Assembly: GCA_021825295.1 (NCBI GenBank)
Contig: JAKAHV010000005.1
Coordinates: 72,512-115,729, forward strand
Length of the DNA stretch: 43,218 nucleotides
Direction of reading: 5' to 3'
Source: Nitrospirota bacterium
Lineage (GTDB): Bacteria; Nitrospirota; Thermodesulfovibrionia; Thermodesulfovibrionales; JdFR-88
Shown: piece by piece, positions 1 to 6,711 of the stretch
Layout: the number at the start of each line of letters is the position of its first letter
Position numbering within the stretch: position 1 is the stretch's first letter
Translations under genes and position numbers: made by a program
Notes under the pieces: generated by a model
Told to the model about the DNA's origin: nothing
The model's database searches: none
What the model saw: only the letters and a program-made list of their open reading frames with translations

Positions 1-2
1 GC

Positions 3-20
3 CATTACATTTCTCCTTTC
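3..20 (-). promoter_or_regulatory. RBS and start codon of a gene leaving the left edge
   Basis: Read on the minus strand, GGAAAGGAG (12-20) is followed 6 bases later by ATG at 5-3, so a minus-strand gene probably begins here and runs out of the window after five bases. Its product cannot be seen. It would be the next gene downstream of the small membrane-protein cluster. Confidence 0.4.
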
Positions 21-62
21 CGGTTTCATCCCGAAGGGGAGGGCGCGCCGGCCCCGTTGCCG

Positions 63-109
63 CCGGCCCATGGCCGGTCGGCGCGGCCGGACGTCCCCGG
101 CTTCCGGGG
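63..109. other. Two short perfect hairpins 3' of the membrane-protein gene
   Basis: CCGGCC-CAT-GGCCGG (63-77) and CCCCGG-CTT-CCGGGG (95-109) are perfect 6-bp stems with 3-base loops, lying between the stop of the gene ending at 125 and the next start at 5. Neither is followed by a T run, so they are not clear intrinsic terminators. They could be weak attenuators or RNA-stabilising stems. Confidence 0.35.
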
Positions 110-124
110 ATTCCAGGCGTGGAC

Positions 125-460
125 CTAAACCGCCTTTTTGTTTTTCAGCTCAGCCCCGGCCGCCACCACGTGTTTCATCTTCAGGGCCTCAACCACGCTG
201 CCGGCTATCCAGCCCAGGGTCCCCATCCCGAAGATGAAGACCACGGCCGCCACCAGCACGCCCATAATCATCCCCGCCGCCACTATCAGGCGGGCAAACA
301 GCGTGCCCTGCAGGGGGGCGCCCAGCATCATTCCGGCGATCTTCAGCCCGGCCACTCCGCCCACCATAGAGCCGGGGAACAGCCCTACCAGCGCAAACAG
401 CACCAGTCCCACCCCTGTGCCGATGTAAAGCCCTTTCTTCCTGGTATCGCTTGTGCTCAT
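125..460 (-). CDS. Small Gly/Ala-rich membrane protein, paralogue A
   Basis: 111-residue protein of unknown function. I chose the ATG at 460 because AAAAGGAGG lies just upstream; a longer reading to 655 would run into the neighbouring gene and has no comparable site. After a short charged N-terminus it is almost wholly hydrophobic, with about three membrane segments rich in Gly and Ala (about residues 12-35, 45-60 and 62-90) and a short charged tail. It is clearly related to the protein at 889-1209: both share the pattern LxPGSxxGGVxGLxIAG and the segment RLIVAA. The two copies flank an unrelated gene at 520-876, all on the minus strand and each with its own strong ribosome site. The Gly-rich helices suggest an oligomeric membrane protein, but I do not recognise the family. 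Confidence 0.7.
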   Translation of the reverse strand: MSTSDTRKKGLYIGTGVGLVLFALVGLFPGSMVGGVAGLKIAGMMLGAPLQGTLFARLIVAAGMIMGVLVAAVVFIFGMGTLGWIAGSVVEALKMKHVVAAGAELKNKKAV

Positions 461-519
461 GTTGATCCCTCCTTTTCTTGCCTGCAAAGACTTTTTTGCG
501 GACGGTCCCAAAGCGCCGT

Positions 520-876
520 TCAGTTTTTCCGCGGGCCCAATATCTTTATCTCCCTGTTTGTCTCCTTGAAAGGCGCGCTGCCCAGCACCTCTATCTCCTC
601 GTACTTGTTCTGGAAGGCCAGCAGTTCCTCGAGCGTGCCGATATTTACGACCCATTGCCTTTCCCTGGTCTTCTTGTCGCAGACGACCATCCCGTCCTCC
701 ACCCTGTGATTCACTCCACCCTCGAGCCAGTCCTTGTACCAGACCTTCTTTTTCGCCTCCTCCAGGCTCCTGACAGTCCTGTAGTCTAGCGGGGTCAGCT
801 CCTCTTCCGCGGCCTCCTCGCAGGGCCTTTTGCTTTCAGTCAGGGATACGGTCGTCCTGCTAACGATAAATTTCAT
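520..876 (-). CDS. Hypothetical soluble protein between two membrane paralogues
   Basis: 118 residues, function not recognised. The start is well supported by AAAAGGAGG seven bases before ATG. The protein is charged, has no signal peptide or membrane segment, and is rich in Glu and Lys, with an acidic stretch near residues 17-27 and a likely helix LEEAKKKVWYKDWLEGG near 38-54. The ending with repeated KxxEEIxxLG spacing looks like a small alpha/beta fold. It is 12 bases downstream of the paralogous membrane gene at 889-1209 and 59 bases upstream of the one at 125-460, so the three are probably one transcript and may act together at the membrane. Confidence 0.6.
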   Translation of the reverse strand: MKFIVSRTTVSLTESKRPCEEAAEEELTPLDYRTVRSLEEAKKKVWYKDWLEGGVNHRVEDGMVVCDKKTRERQWVVNIGTLEELLAFQNKYEEIEVLGSAPFKETNREIKILGPRKN

Positions 877-888
877 CGGGGCCTCCTT

Positions 889-1209
889 TTAAACTTTTAT
901 TTTTTCCTCGGCCTTGGCGGCCTTCGGCGCGGCGATGGAATCAATAATGGTGCCGAGAAACCATCCGGCAAGACCGCCCCCCACCACGAATATGACCCCG
1001 GAAACCATGATGCCCAGGAGCATCGACGCGGCGACGATCAGCCTTGGCAGGATGCCCGAGGTCACAGGGTAGCCAAAAAGCAGGCCGGCTATATTGAGAC
1101 CCGTGACCCCGCCAAGGAATGAACCGGGAAGCAGCCCGAATATGAAAAAGCACACTATCCCGGCCCCAGCCCCCAGCAAAACCGCCTTCTTTGCTATCTT
1201 TCCTTTCAT
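889..1209 (-). CDS. Small Gly/Ala-rich membrane protein, paralogue B
   Basis: 106 residues, function unknown, start supported by an AAAGGAGG site eleven bases before ATG. It has about three hydrophobic segments and a short lysine-rich C-terminus (KAAKAEEKIKV). It aligns along nearly its full length with the protein at 125-460: a first helix ending in LLPGS, then GGVTGLNIAG, then RLIVAASMLLGIM. The shared Gly spacing within the helices is better conserved than the loops, as expected for packed membrane helices. It is the first gene of a three-gene minus-strand group. A minus-strand TATAAG at about 1236-1241 could be its -10 hexamer, but the matching -35 is poor. Confidence 0.7.
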   Translation of the reverse strand: MKGKIAKKAVLLGAGAGIVCFFIFGLLPGSFLGGVTGLNIAGLLFGYPVTSGILPRLIVAASMLLGIMVSGVIFVVGGGLAGWFLGTIIDSIAAPKAAKAEEKIKV

Positions 1210-1272
1210 CTCTTTACCCTCCTTTCCCTTTTCTGCCCCTTATATTGCATTTTCCGTACCTGCCGCAATTGC

Positions 1273-1321
1273 TTGAAAATAAAGGATTTTTATCAATAAA
1301 ATTTTTGCATTTATGCAAAAA
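1273..1321 (+). promoter_or_regulatory. Promoter with adjacent palindrome for the radical SAM gene
   Basis: TTGAAA (1273-1278), an 18-base spacer and TAAAAT (1297-1302) make a good sigma-70 type promoter, five of six matches in each box. Directly overlapping the end of the -10 box is a perfect inverted repeat, TTTTTGCAT-TT-ATGCAAAAA (1302-1321). Transcription should start near 1309, inside the palindrome, so it could be an operator or a 5' hairpin. Confidence 0.5.
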
Positions 1322-1421
1322 GGCTTTCATGGATGCAAAACCGGGAGGCCGGAGACTGGAAAAGGCGTGCCCGGACATTCTAAAATCAAAAGTATCAAGC
1401 CGATTAAAGGAGTTTTGTCCT

Positions 1422-2381
1422 GTGTTTCGTTTCAACTCGTTCGGACGGTTCGCGAAGGCGAGATTCGGGGGCAGGAGGCTCCAGAAGGTCAACATAGACG
1501 CGGGGTTCACCTGCCCGAACCGGGACGGGACCCTGGGGTTTGGAGGGTGCGTTTACTGCAACAACGACAGTTTCAGGCCGGGTGTCTGCCGGCCGGTCCT
1601 GCCGGTGGCGAGGCAGGTGGAGGAGGGGATAGCCTATCTGGGCGGCCGTTACAAGGCGGACCTCTTCCTGGCCTATTTCCAGCCGTTCACGAACACATAC
1701 GCCCCGGTTGAGGAGCTTGAGAGGCTCTACCGGGAGGCCCTGGCCCATCCGCATGTGGCGGGGCTCGCCATCGGCACCAGGCCCGACTGCGTGGACGAGG
1801 AGAAGATCGCCCTGCTGGAGAGGCTGGCAAAGTCCCATTTCATACTGGTCGAGTACGGCCTGCAGTCCATGTACGAAAAGTCCCTCCGGTTCATCGAGCG
1901 CGGACACGGTTTTGACGCTTTTATCAAGGCCGTGGGGCTCACCGCCGGAAGGGGCATCCACATCGGGGTGCACCTGATAGCGGGCATTCCCGCCGAGACG
2001 CGCGAGGAGACGCTTTCCATGGCGGAGCGCATATCGGAGTTTTCGCCGGTCGGTTTTTTAAAGCTCCACCAGCTCCAGGTGGTAAAGGACACGAAGCTCG
2101 CCCGGTCCTACCTTGACCATCCTTTCCATGTTTTCGGGTACGAAGAATATATTGATTTTGCCGTCGATTTCCTCGAACGGCTCCGGCCGGACATCGTGAT
2201 CCAGAGGCTCTTTGCCACGGCCCCCGACCATCTGCTCGTCGCTCCCCGATGGGAAGCGGACAGGCACCGCATACTCAGGGACATAGAGGCCAGGCTGGAG
2301 CGGCGCGACACCTTTCAGGGGAGGCTGTCGAGGGCAGCCGCATTTTCACCGGCCGACAGCGAAGGGCCAAAGCCGGCCTGA
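1422..2381 (+). CDS. Radical SAM protein, YhcC/YtqA family (TIGR01212)
   Basis: Radical S-adenosylmethionine enzyme of the YhcC family, whose substrate is not established to my knowledge. From the GTG at 1422 the protein has 319 residues, normal for the family. The cluster-binding cysteines are C31, C43 and C46 in GFTCPNRDGTLGFGGCVYC, the long C-x11-C-x2-C spacing typical of this family and of Elp3. Downstream motifs include LAYFQPFTNTYAP, IGTRPDC and VEYGLQSM. I prefer the GTG because TAAAGGAG stands nine bases before it and the family usually begins just ahead of the conserved FGxxxxKVxIDAGF stretch. An ATG at 1329 gives 31 more residues with a weaker AAAAAGG site and lies about 20 bases after the predicted transcript start, so it remains possible. 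Confidence 0.88.
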   Translation: MFRFNSFGRFAKARFGGRRLQKVNIDAGFTCPNRDGTLGFGGCVYCNNDSFRPGVCRPVLPVARQVEEGIAYLGGRYKADLFLAYFQPFTNTYAPVEELERLYREALAHPHVAGLAIGTRPDCVDEEKIALLERLAKSHFILVEYGLQSMYEKSLRFIERGHGFDAFIKAVGLTAGRGIHIGVHLIAGIPAETREETLSMAERISEFSPVGFLKLHQLQVVKDTKLARSYLDHPFHVFGYEEYIDFAVDFLERLRPDIVIQRLFATAPDHLLVAPRWEADRHRILRDIEARLERRDTFQGRLSRAAAFSPADSEGPKPA

Positions 2382-2410
2382 AATCCCGGTCCTCCGGTTG
2401 CAAAGAACCA

Positions 2411-2587
2411 GAACCTATCTCAAAATTGATTTTGAAGCGAAAGAGAGAGGAAATCGCGGCAGACAAGGAGGAAAGGGGAAATCACCCGGAGGCGCAGCAG
2501 CGCTGCGTTGAGGGCGATTTTCCCTGCATGACGCCGTATGCCGCGATTTCGGCCTCTTGCAGCCGGAAGCGATTTTGAGATAGGTTC
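2411..2587 (+). mobile_element. MITE, 177 bp, copy 1
   Basis: The ends are perfect inverted repeats: GAACCTATCTCAAAAT at 2411-2426 and its complement at 2572-2587. The element has no transposase. A second copy of exactly the same length, about 92% identical by eye count (14 differences), lies inverted at 14564-14740. The flanks here are CA and TA; in copy 2 they are TA and TA, so one base of the target duplication appears to have changed. TA duplication and end length suggest mobilisation by an IS630/Tc1-mariner type transposase encoded elsewhere. It sits 29 bases after the radical SAM stop codon. Confidence 0.85.
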
Positions 2588-2634
2588 TAGGCAGATATGC
2601 AAATCATATTAAGCTTGTTATTGCCGCGGCCCGC

Positions 2635-3336
2635 TCAACGGAAATCGGGAAGCGGCTGGCTTGCGTTCAGATAGAGTTTGATCCGCTCGCCGAGCCTGGC
2701 CGGGGAGGCGAGCATGCGGGGTATGAATTCGGTGGCCCCCGCCTTTAGCGCCCTTTCCATATCGCCTCCCGGGGAGGATTTGGCGGAGATGACCAGGATC
2801 GGGACGGCGTTCATCCCCGGCGCGGCCCTTAATTCGGAGAGGGCCTCGAAGCCGTCCGCATCCGGACGCAACAGGTCCATCAGGACAAGGTCCACATGCA
2901 CGACGGCGATAACGCCCATGGCGTCTTTTTTGTTTGCCGCCTCGAACGCGGTAAAGCCATCCAGGGTGATCCTGCTTTTATACAACTTCCTTGTTGTGGC
3001 ATTACAGTCGATTATGAGGACCTTCTTCACGTCCAGGCTGCAGGCGCCGCTTTGCTGCAGGAAATAGCGAAGGATGCCTGCCTGCTCGTGGGTCATGTTC
3101 ATGAACATGAGCCCCATCCCCGCGCCTGGTTTTGAATGCTGCACCCGGGCGCTGACATTAAGGACGGAGTTATTAAGCGGGAGGGAAATGCTGACAACGC
3201 TTCCCACCGGGAAATACCGGCCGGTTTGAATGTAGATGCCGCCTTCGCTAAGGTCAAGCCCCATCGCGCTTACGGCGTTATTCAGGACGACCTGCCTTTT
3301 GAAAATTATCCTGGGCTGTCTGCGTCTTTCGATCAA
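2635..3336 (-). CDS. PilZ domain plus response-regulator receiver protein
   Basis: From the TTG at 3336 the protein has 233 residues: an N-terminal PilZ domain (about 1-95) and a C-terminal receiver domain (about 104-225). PilZ binds cyclic di-GMP; the binding motifs are present as ERRRQPR (residues 3-9) and D28-x-S30-x-x-G33. The receiver keeps the phospho-acceptor D154 in VLMDLLRPDADG, but the second residue of the usual acidic pair is Cys (D110-C111) and the conserved lysine is Arg (R207), so phosphorylation may be weak or signalling altered. I chose TTG because AGAAGGAGA lies about eight bases upstream and the protein then begins exactly as PilZ domains do; a start at 3429 would add 31 Cys/His-rich residues unlike the family. 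No output domain follows, so it probably acts through protein contacts. Confidence 0.8.
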   Translation of the reverse strand: MIERRRQPRIIFKRQVVLNNAVSAMGLDLSEGGIYIQTGRYFPVGSVVSISLPLNNSVLNVSARVQHSKPGAGMGLMFMNMTHEQAGILRYFLQQSGACSLDVKKVLIIDCNATTRKLYKSRITLDGFTAFEAANKKDAMGVIAVVHVDLVLMDLLRPDADGFEALSELRAAPGMNAVPILVISAKSSPGGDMERALKAGATEFIPRMLASPARLGERIKLYLNASQPLPDFR

Positions 3337-3462
3337 CTGGCCTCTCCTTCTCTCTCCGCAACATTTTAATTTCTTTGCACGCCGAATACAAGGATGGTGC
3401 GGGCCATGCTCTAATCCGCACATGGCCAAACCGGCCGCTACTAATTATCCAGGGCATTTGTA

Positions 3463-3468
3463 TATAAT
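3463..3468 (+). promoter_or_regulatory. Possible -10 box in the divergent gap
   Basis: A perfect TATAAT stands in the AT-rich gap between the divergent PilZ-receiver gene and the small gene at 3552. No convincing -35 box is visible 16-18 bases upstream. It would give a leader of about 75 bases to the plus-strand gene. Confidence 0.3.
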
Positions 3469-3551
3469 ATAGTGTCTCTTTAAGCCGCAGATTGCCGCCA
3501 AATTCTTTTTTTGCTTTGAATTTCTCTGAAATTGCAAAGGAGATGATTGCC

Positions 3552-3881
3552 GTGCTTCTGGATGTGAATATCGGGGGGGACTCCATGTCCGCGCAGATCG
3601 ACGATCCTTTCCACGCCGACCTGGATGCCCTTGCCGGCCGGATTGAACAATTCGCCTCGCCCAAAGGCGTGAATGTCTCCACGCTGGATGTCCGCAATAT
3701 CATCGGCAGGATGATAAAAGGGATAGCCGGATGCGAGCACGGATGCCCCGCGGACGCCAAGGGCTTTGTGGCGGCGGGATTCAGGGGGTTCGATCTGCAG
3801 TACATAGAGGGCGGGATCCTCTCGGCCACCGCGAATGTCTCCGGCAGGGTCCTTAACCTGAAGATGTTTCCCGATTTTTGA
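3552..3881 (+). CDS. Conserved-looking hypothetical protein with CEHGC motif
   Basis: 109 residues from the GTG at 3552, which has AAAGGAG nine bases upstream; an in-frame ATG at 3543 is too close to that site, and a reading from 3492 has AT-rich unlikely codons. Third codon positions after 3552 are strongly GC, as in genuine genes here, and the opposite-strand reading is a shadow. No signal peptide or membrane helix is seen. The middle has a likely helix (VRNIIGRMIKGIAG) leading into a C61-x3-C65 pair (GCEHGCPADAKGF) that could bind a metal, then a beta-rich end with GGILSATANVSGRVLNL. I do not recognise the family. The gene is divergent from the PilZ-receiver gene and 77 bases upstream of SUI1. 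Confidence 0.55.
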   Translation: MLLDVNIGGDSMSAQIDDPFHADLDALAGRIEQFASPKGVNVSTLDVRNIIGRMIKGIAGCEHGCPADAKGFVAAGFRGFDLQYIEGGILSATANVSGRVLNLKMFPDF

Positions 3882-3944
3882 TTTTTTTCCCCGCCGGCCG
3901 CAAGGCCGCCCCGGCTCTGCCAGGATCACGCCCCCGAAGCCCCA

Positions 3945-3953
3945 TGCTAAAAT
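3945..3953 (+). promoter_or_regulatory. Extended -10 promoter, near-leaderless, for SUI1 gene
   Basis: TGC-TAAAAT is an extended -10 element whose last base lies five bases before the ATG at 3959. Transcription would start at or next to the start codon. There is no Shine-Dalgarno sequence. Confidence 0.4.
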
Positions 3954-3958
3954 AGGCG

Positions 3959-4300
3959 ATGCCGGAGGAAAAATCGAAACTGGTCTACTCCACTGACAGG
4001 GCGGTCCCCCGTGATAAGGGGCCCGCTGAAAAGCCTCCACAGACAGTGGCGCCCGCCGCGCAGCAGAAGGTGACCGTCCGGCTTGAAAGAAAAGGCAGGG
4101 GCGGAAAGACCGTCACGGTAGTCGACGGCCTGCGGCTGCCGCGGGGCAAGGCGGAAGAACTGCTCAGGCAACTGAAGACGAAGCTTGGCGCGGGCGGCGC
4201 GCTTAAGGATGCGTCCATCGAGATACAGGGAGACCACCGGGAGGCGGTCATATCGGCGCTGAAGGGCATGGGCTTCCCCCCAAAGCGTTCCGGCGGCTGA
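3959..4300 (+). CDS. SUI1/eIF1-family translation initiation factor (YciH type)
   Basis: 113 residues. The N-terminal third is polar, Pro- and Lys-rich and probably disordered; the SUI1 domain covers about residues 37-108, with VRLERKGRGGKTVTVVDGL, the helix KAEELLRQLKTKLGAGG and the strand ASIEIQGDHREAVISALKG, all typical. Bacterial members such as E. coli YciH resemble eukaryotic eIF1 and are thought to influence the fidelity of translation initiation. No ribosome-binding site is visible; an extended -10 box stops five bases before ATG, so the message may be leaderless. It converges on nrdR. Confidence 0.87.
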   Translation: MPEEKSKLVYSTDRAVPRDKGPAEKPPQTVAPAAQQKVTVRLERKGRGGKTVTVVDGLRLPRGKAEELLRQLKTKLGAGGALKDASIEIQGDHREAVISALKGMGFPPKRSGG

Positions 4301-4303
4301 AGG

Positions 4304-4317
4304 GGCCGCCAGCGGCC
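4304..4317. terminator. Short hairpin between convergent genes
   Basis: GGCCGC-CA-GCGGCC is a perfect 6-bp stem just after the SUI1 stop codon and before the end of nrdR. It lacks a T tract, so it is at best a weak or factor-assisted terminator. Confidence 0.3.
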
Positions 4318-4377
4318 TTATCCGGGCGTCTGGAGAGCCTGGCGGGGCGCGTCCGGGCTATCGCAATCGAATAAGGC

Positions 4378-4845
4378 TCACCGGTTTTCCCGCTTGCCCT
4401 CGAAGAGCGTTTTTACCTCTTCCATGAGCTCGCTTATGTCCTTGAACTGGCGGTAGACCGAGGCGAACCGGACATAGGCCACCACGTCGGTCTCCTTAAG
4501 GGCGGCCATCACCTCTTCCCCTATCAGGCTGCTTGGCGCCTCCCTGACACCCAGCGCCATCACCTTCCGCTCTATCCGGTTCACAACGTCATCACACAGC
4601 TCCGCGGAGACGGGCCTTTTCTCGCAGGCCTTTTTGAGTCCGTGGAGGATTTTCTGCCGCTCGAAGGGCTCGCGCCTGCCGTCTTTCTTGACGATCATGG
4701 GCATCACCTCTTCTATCCGCTCGTAAGAGGTGAAGCGCCGTTCGCATTTCAGGCACTCCCTGCGGCGGCGGATGGCGTCGCCCTCCTTGCTGGTCCTGGA
4801 GTCTATGACCTTGTCTTCAAGATGGCCGCAAAAAGGGCATTTCAT
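4378..4845 (-). CDS. nrdR: Transcriptional repressor NrdR
   Basis: 155 residues, the normal NrdR length. NrdR is the ATP/dATP-sensing repressor of ribonucleotide reductase genes and binds paired NrdR boxes. The zinc ribbon uses C3, C6, C31 and C34 (MKCPFCGH and ECLKCERRFTSYER). The ATP-cone domain follows from about residue 46, with VKKDGRREPFERQKI and YVRFASVYRQF. It is the last gene of the rpiB-glyA-nrdR operon, 12 bases after glyA; the gap lacks a clear ribosome site, so translation may depend on coupling to glyA. No ribonucleotide reductase gene and no obvious NrdR box are in the window. Confidence 0.95.
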   Translation of the reverse strand: MKCPFCGHLEDKVIDSRTSKEGDAIRRRRECLKCERRFTSYERIEEVMPMIVKKDGRREPFERQKILHGLKKACEKRPVSAELCDDVVNRIERKVMALGVREAPSSLIGEEVMAALKETDVVAYVRFASVYRQFKDISELMEEVKTLFEGKRENR

Positions 4846-4857
4846 CGGAGGCGGAGA

Positions 4858-6096
4858 TCAGTAGATGGGAAAGCGCGCCGTGAGATCCCTCACCCGGGCC
4901 CTTATCTCACCCAGCTTCGTTTCGTTTTCCCTGGCCTGGAGGGCCTGGCCGATATACTCCGCAATCAGGCGCATCTCGGCCTCGCCCATGCCGCGGGTGG
5001 TGACGCACGGGGTGCCAAGCCGGATGCCGCTTGTGACGGTCGCGGGGCGAGGGTCAAAGGGGATGGTGTTTTTGTTAAGCGAGATGCCGGCCTTGTCGAG
5101 CGCCTGTTCGGCCTCCTTGCCGGTAATTCCCTTGTTGTTCAGGTCGATGAGCATCAGGTGGTTGTCCGTGCCGCCAGACACCAGGTTGAAACCCCGCCGG
5201 GAAAGCTCGGCGGCCAGGGTATTCGCGTTTTTCACGATATTTTGCTGGTAGGTTTTGAAATCATCGGTCAGGGCCTCCTGGAGCGCAACGGCCTTTGCCG
5301 CTATAACGTGCACCAGCGGCCCGCCCTGAATGCCGGGGAAGATCATCTTGTCTATCGCCTTCGCGTACTGCTCCTTGCACATGATGAGCCCCCCGCGCGG
5401 CCCGCGCAGGGTCTTGTGTGTTGTTGTGGTGACGAAATCGGCATGGGGAAAAGGCGAGGGGTGTATCCCCGCGGCCACCAGCCCGGCTATATGGGCGATG
5501 TCTGCCACCAGATAGGCCCCCACTTCGCGCGCTATCCCGCCAAACGCCTCGAAGTCTATCGTCCTCGGGTATGCGCTGGCCCCCACCAGGATTATCTTCG
5601 GCCTGTGCTCGCGGGCAAGCCGCCTCACCTCGTCATAATCTATGCGCCCGGTCTCCCTGTGAAGGCCGTAAGCCACGCGGTTGTAGAGCATGCCCGAGAA
5701 GTTGGCCGTGGCCCCGTGGCTTAAATGGCCGCCGTGGCTGAGGCTCATCCCCAGGATGGTGTCTCCCGGCTTCAGGTGCGCGAAATATACGGCCATGTTG
5801 GCCTGCGTGCCGGAGTGGGGCTGCACGTTTACGTGCTCGGCCCCGAAGAGTTTTTTTGCCCGCTCTATGGCAAGCTGCTCCACAACGTCGGCGTACTCGC
5901 AGCCCCCGTAGTACCTCTTGCCCGGATAGCCCTCGGCGTACTTGTTCGTGAAGACGGAGCCCTGCGCCTCCATCACGGCCGGGCTCGCGTAGTTCTCGGA
6001 GGCTATGAGGAGGAGCTTTTCCCTCTCCCTGCTCCTCTCGTTCTCTATCGCGTCAAAGATCTTGGGGTCAATTTCCCTTAGTCTGCCCGAGTTCAT
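4858..6096 (-). CDS. glyA: Serine hydroxymethyltransferase
   Basis: 412 residues, full length. It converts serine and tetrahydrofolate to glycine and 5,10-methylene-tetrahydrofolate with pyridoxal phosphate, in the cytoplasm. The cofactor lysine is K228 in [14 protein letters not shown]. Other family signatures are [18 protein letters not shown] near the N-terminus, [15 protein letters not shown] (residues 51-65), HSGTQAN (94-100) and SHGGHLSHG (120-128). The ATG at 6096 overlaps the end of rpiB by 29 bases and has AAGGG directly before it with GAGGAG further upstream, so translation is probably coupled to rpiB. The gene precedes nrdR by 12 bases. The rpiB-glyA-nrdR order is common in several bacterial phyla. 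Confidence 0.97.
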   Translation of the reverse strand: MNSGRLREIDPKIFDAIENERSREREKLLLIASENYASPAVMEAQGSVFTNKYAEGYPGKRYYGGCEYADVVEQLAIERAKKLFGAEHVNVQPHSGTQANMAVYFAHLKPGDTILGMSLSHGGHLSHGATANFSGMLYNRVAYGLHRETGRIDYDEVRRLAREHRPKIILVGASAYPRTIDFEAFGGIAREVGAYLVADIAHIAGLVAAGIHPSPFPHADFVTTTTHKTLRGPRGGLIMCKEQYAKAIDKMIFPGIQGGPLVHVIAAKAVALQEALTDDFKTYQQNIVKNANTLAAELSRRGFNLVSGGTDNHLMLIDLNNKGITGKEAEQALDKAGISLNKNTIPFDPRPATVTSGIRLGTPCVTTRGMGEAEMRLIAEYIGQALQARENETKLGEIRARVRDLTARFPIY

Positions 6097-6544
6097 CCCT
6101 TGAGAGTTTCTCCTCTATGGTCGTTATCTTCATAAGCCTTCCCGCGTGCCTGCCGCCCTCGAAGGGGGTCTCGAGCCAGACCTTCAATATCTCAAGCGCC
6201 ATGACAGTCCCCACCAGACGGCCGCCCAGCACGAGTATGTTGGAGTCGTTGTGCTGGCGGCTCAAACGGGCGCTCAGGGGCTCCCCGCAGAGGGCCGCCC
6301 TGATCCCCGGAAATTTATTGGCCACGATGCTCATCCCTATCCCGGTGCCGCAGATGAGTATGCCCCTGTCGGCCCGCCCGGAGGAGACCATCAGGGACAC
6401 CTTCTGTCCGTAGTCCGGGTAATCGACCGAGGCCTGGTTCTCGGGCCCCGCGTCCACCAGATCCACCCCTTTTTTCTCAAGAAAAGCGGAAAGTTCGCGC
6501 TTTAACTCGACCCCGGCATGGTCGGAGCCGATTGCAATTACCAT
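6068..6544 (-). CDS. rpiB: Ribose 5-phosphate isomerase B
   Basis: 158 residues. RpiB interconverts ribose 5-phosphate and ribulose 5-phosphate in the pentose phosphate pathway; some relatives are LacA/B galactose-6-phosphate isomerases. Present are the start IAIGSDHAG, the catalytic C65 in [12 protein letters not shown] and the H98 region RQHNDSN, all typical of RpiB. The C-terminus (about 15 residues) overlaps glyA. It is the first gene of rpiB-glyA-nrdR. There is no ribosome-binding site; instead a strong promoter (TTGACT, 18 bases, TATCAT) ends eight bases before ATG, so the transcript probably starts at or within a few bases of the start codon. Confidence 0.95.
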   Translation of the reverse strand: MVIAIGSDHAGVELKRELSAFLEKKGVDLVDAGPENQASVDYPDYGQKVSLMVSSGRADRGILICGTGIGMSIVANKFPGIRAALCGEPLSARLSRQHNDSNILVLGGRLVGTVMALEILKVWLETPFEGGRHAGRLMKITTIEEKLSRDELGQTKGN

Positions 6545-6552
6545 GGTCTGTT

Positions 6553-6582
6553 ATGATAAATGAGTTTAAAACCCGTAGTCAA
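6553..6582 (-). promoter_or_regulatory. Near-leaderless promoter of rpiB-glyA-nrdR
   Basis: On the minus strand TTGACT (6582-6577), an 18-base spacer and TATCAT (6558-6553) form a strong sigma-70 type promoter. Only eight bases separate the -10 box from the rpiB ATG, giving a predicted leader of 0-2 bases. Confidence 0.6.
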
Positions 6583-6629
6583 GAAAAGGGGCTGCGCCGG
6601 GCCCCTGCCGCTTATAAACCCACTGCCGT

Positions 6630-6659
6630 TTGACAAACTCCGGCGGCAAATTCTATATT
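6630..6659 (+). promoter_or_regulatory. Promoter of the glutamate synthase operon
   Basis: A consensus TTGACA (6630-6635), 18-base spacer and TATATT (6654-6659) lie about 50 bases before the first gene of the operon. This promoter is divergent from the rpiB promoter, with less than 50 bases between the two -35 boxes, so a shared regulator could act on both. Confidence 0.65.
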
Positions 6660-6711
6660 AAAAATCGGCACTCGTTGCCGTAAAAAAACAACAAAAGGGG
6701 TCTTCATATAT

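Noticed and set aside
125-655. Longer 176-codon version of the first small membrane protein
   Set aside because: The extra 65 codons overlap a gene with a strong ribosome site and have no hydrophobic or family pattern; the ATG at 460 has its own AAGGAGG.
2249-2578. 109-codon plus-strand frame at the radical SAM end
   Set aside because: It is out of frame with the enzyme and its last half is the MITE interior, which is open in both copies without being a gene.
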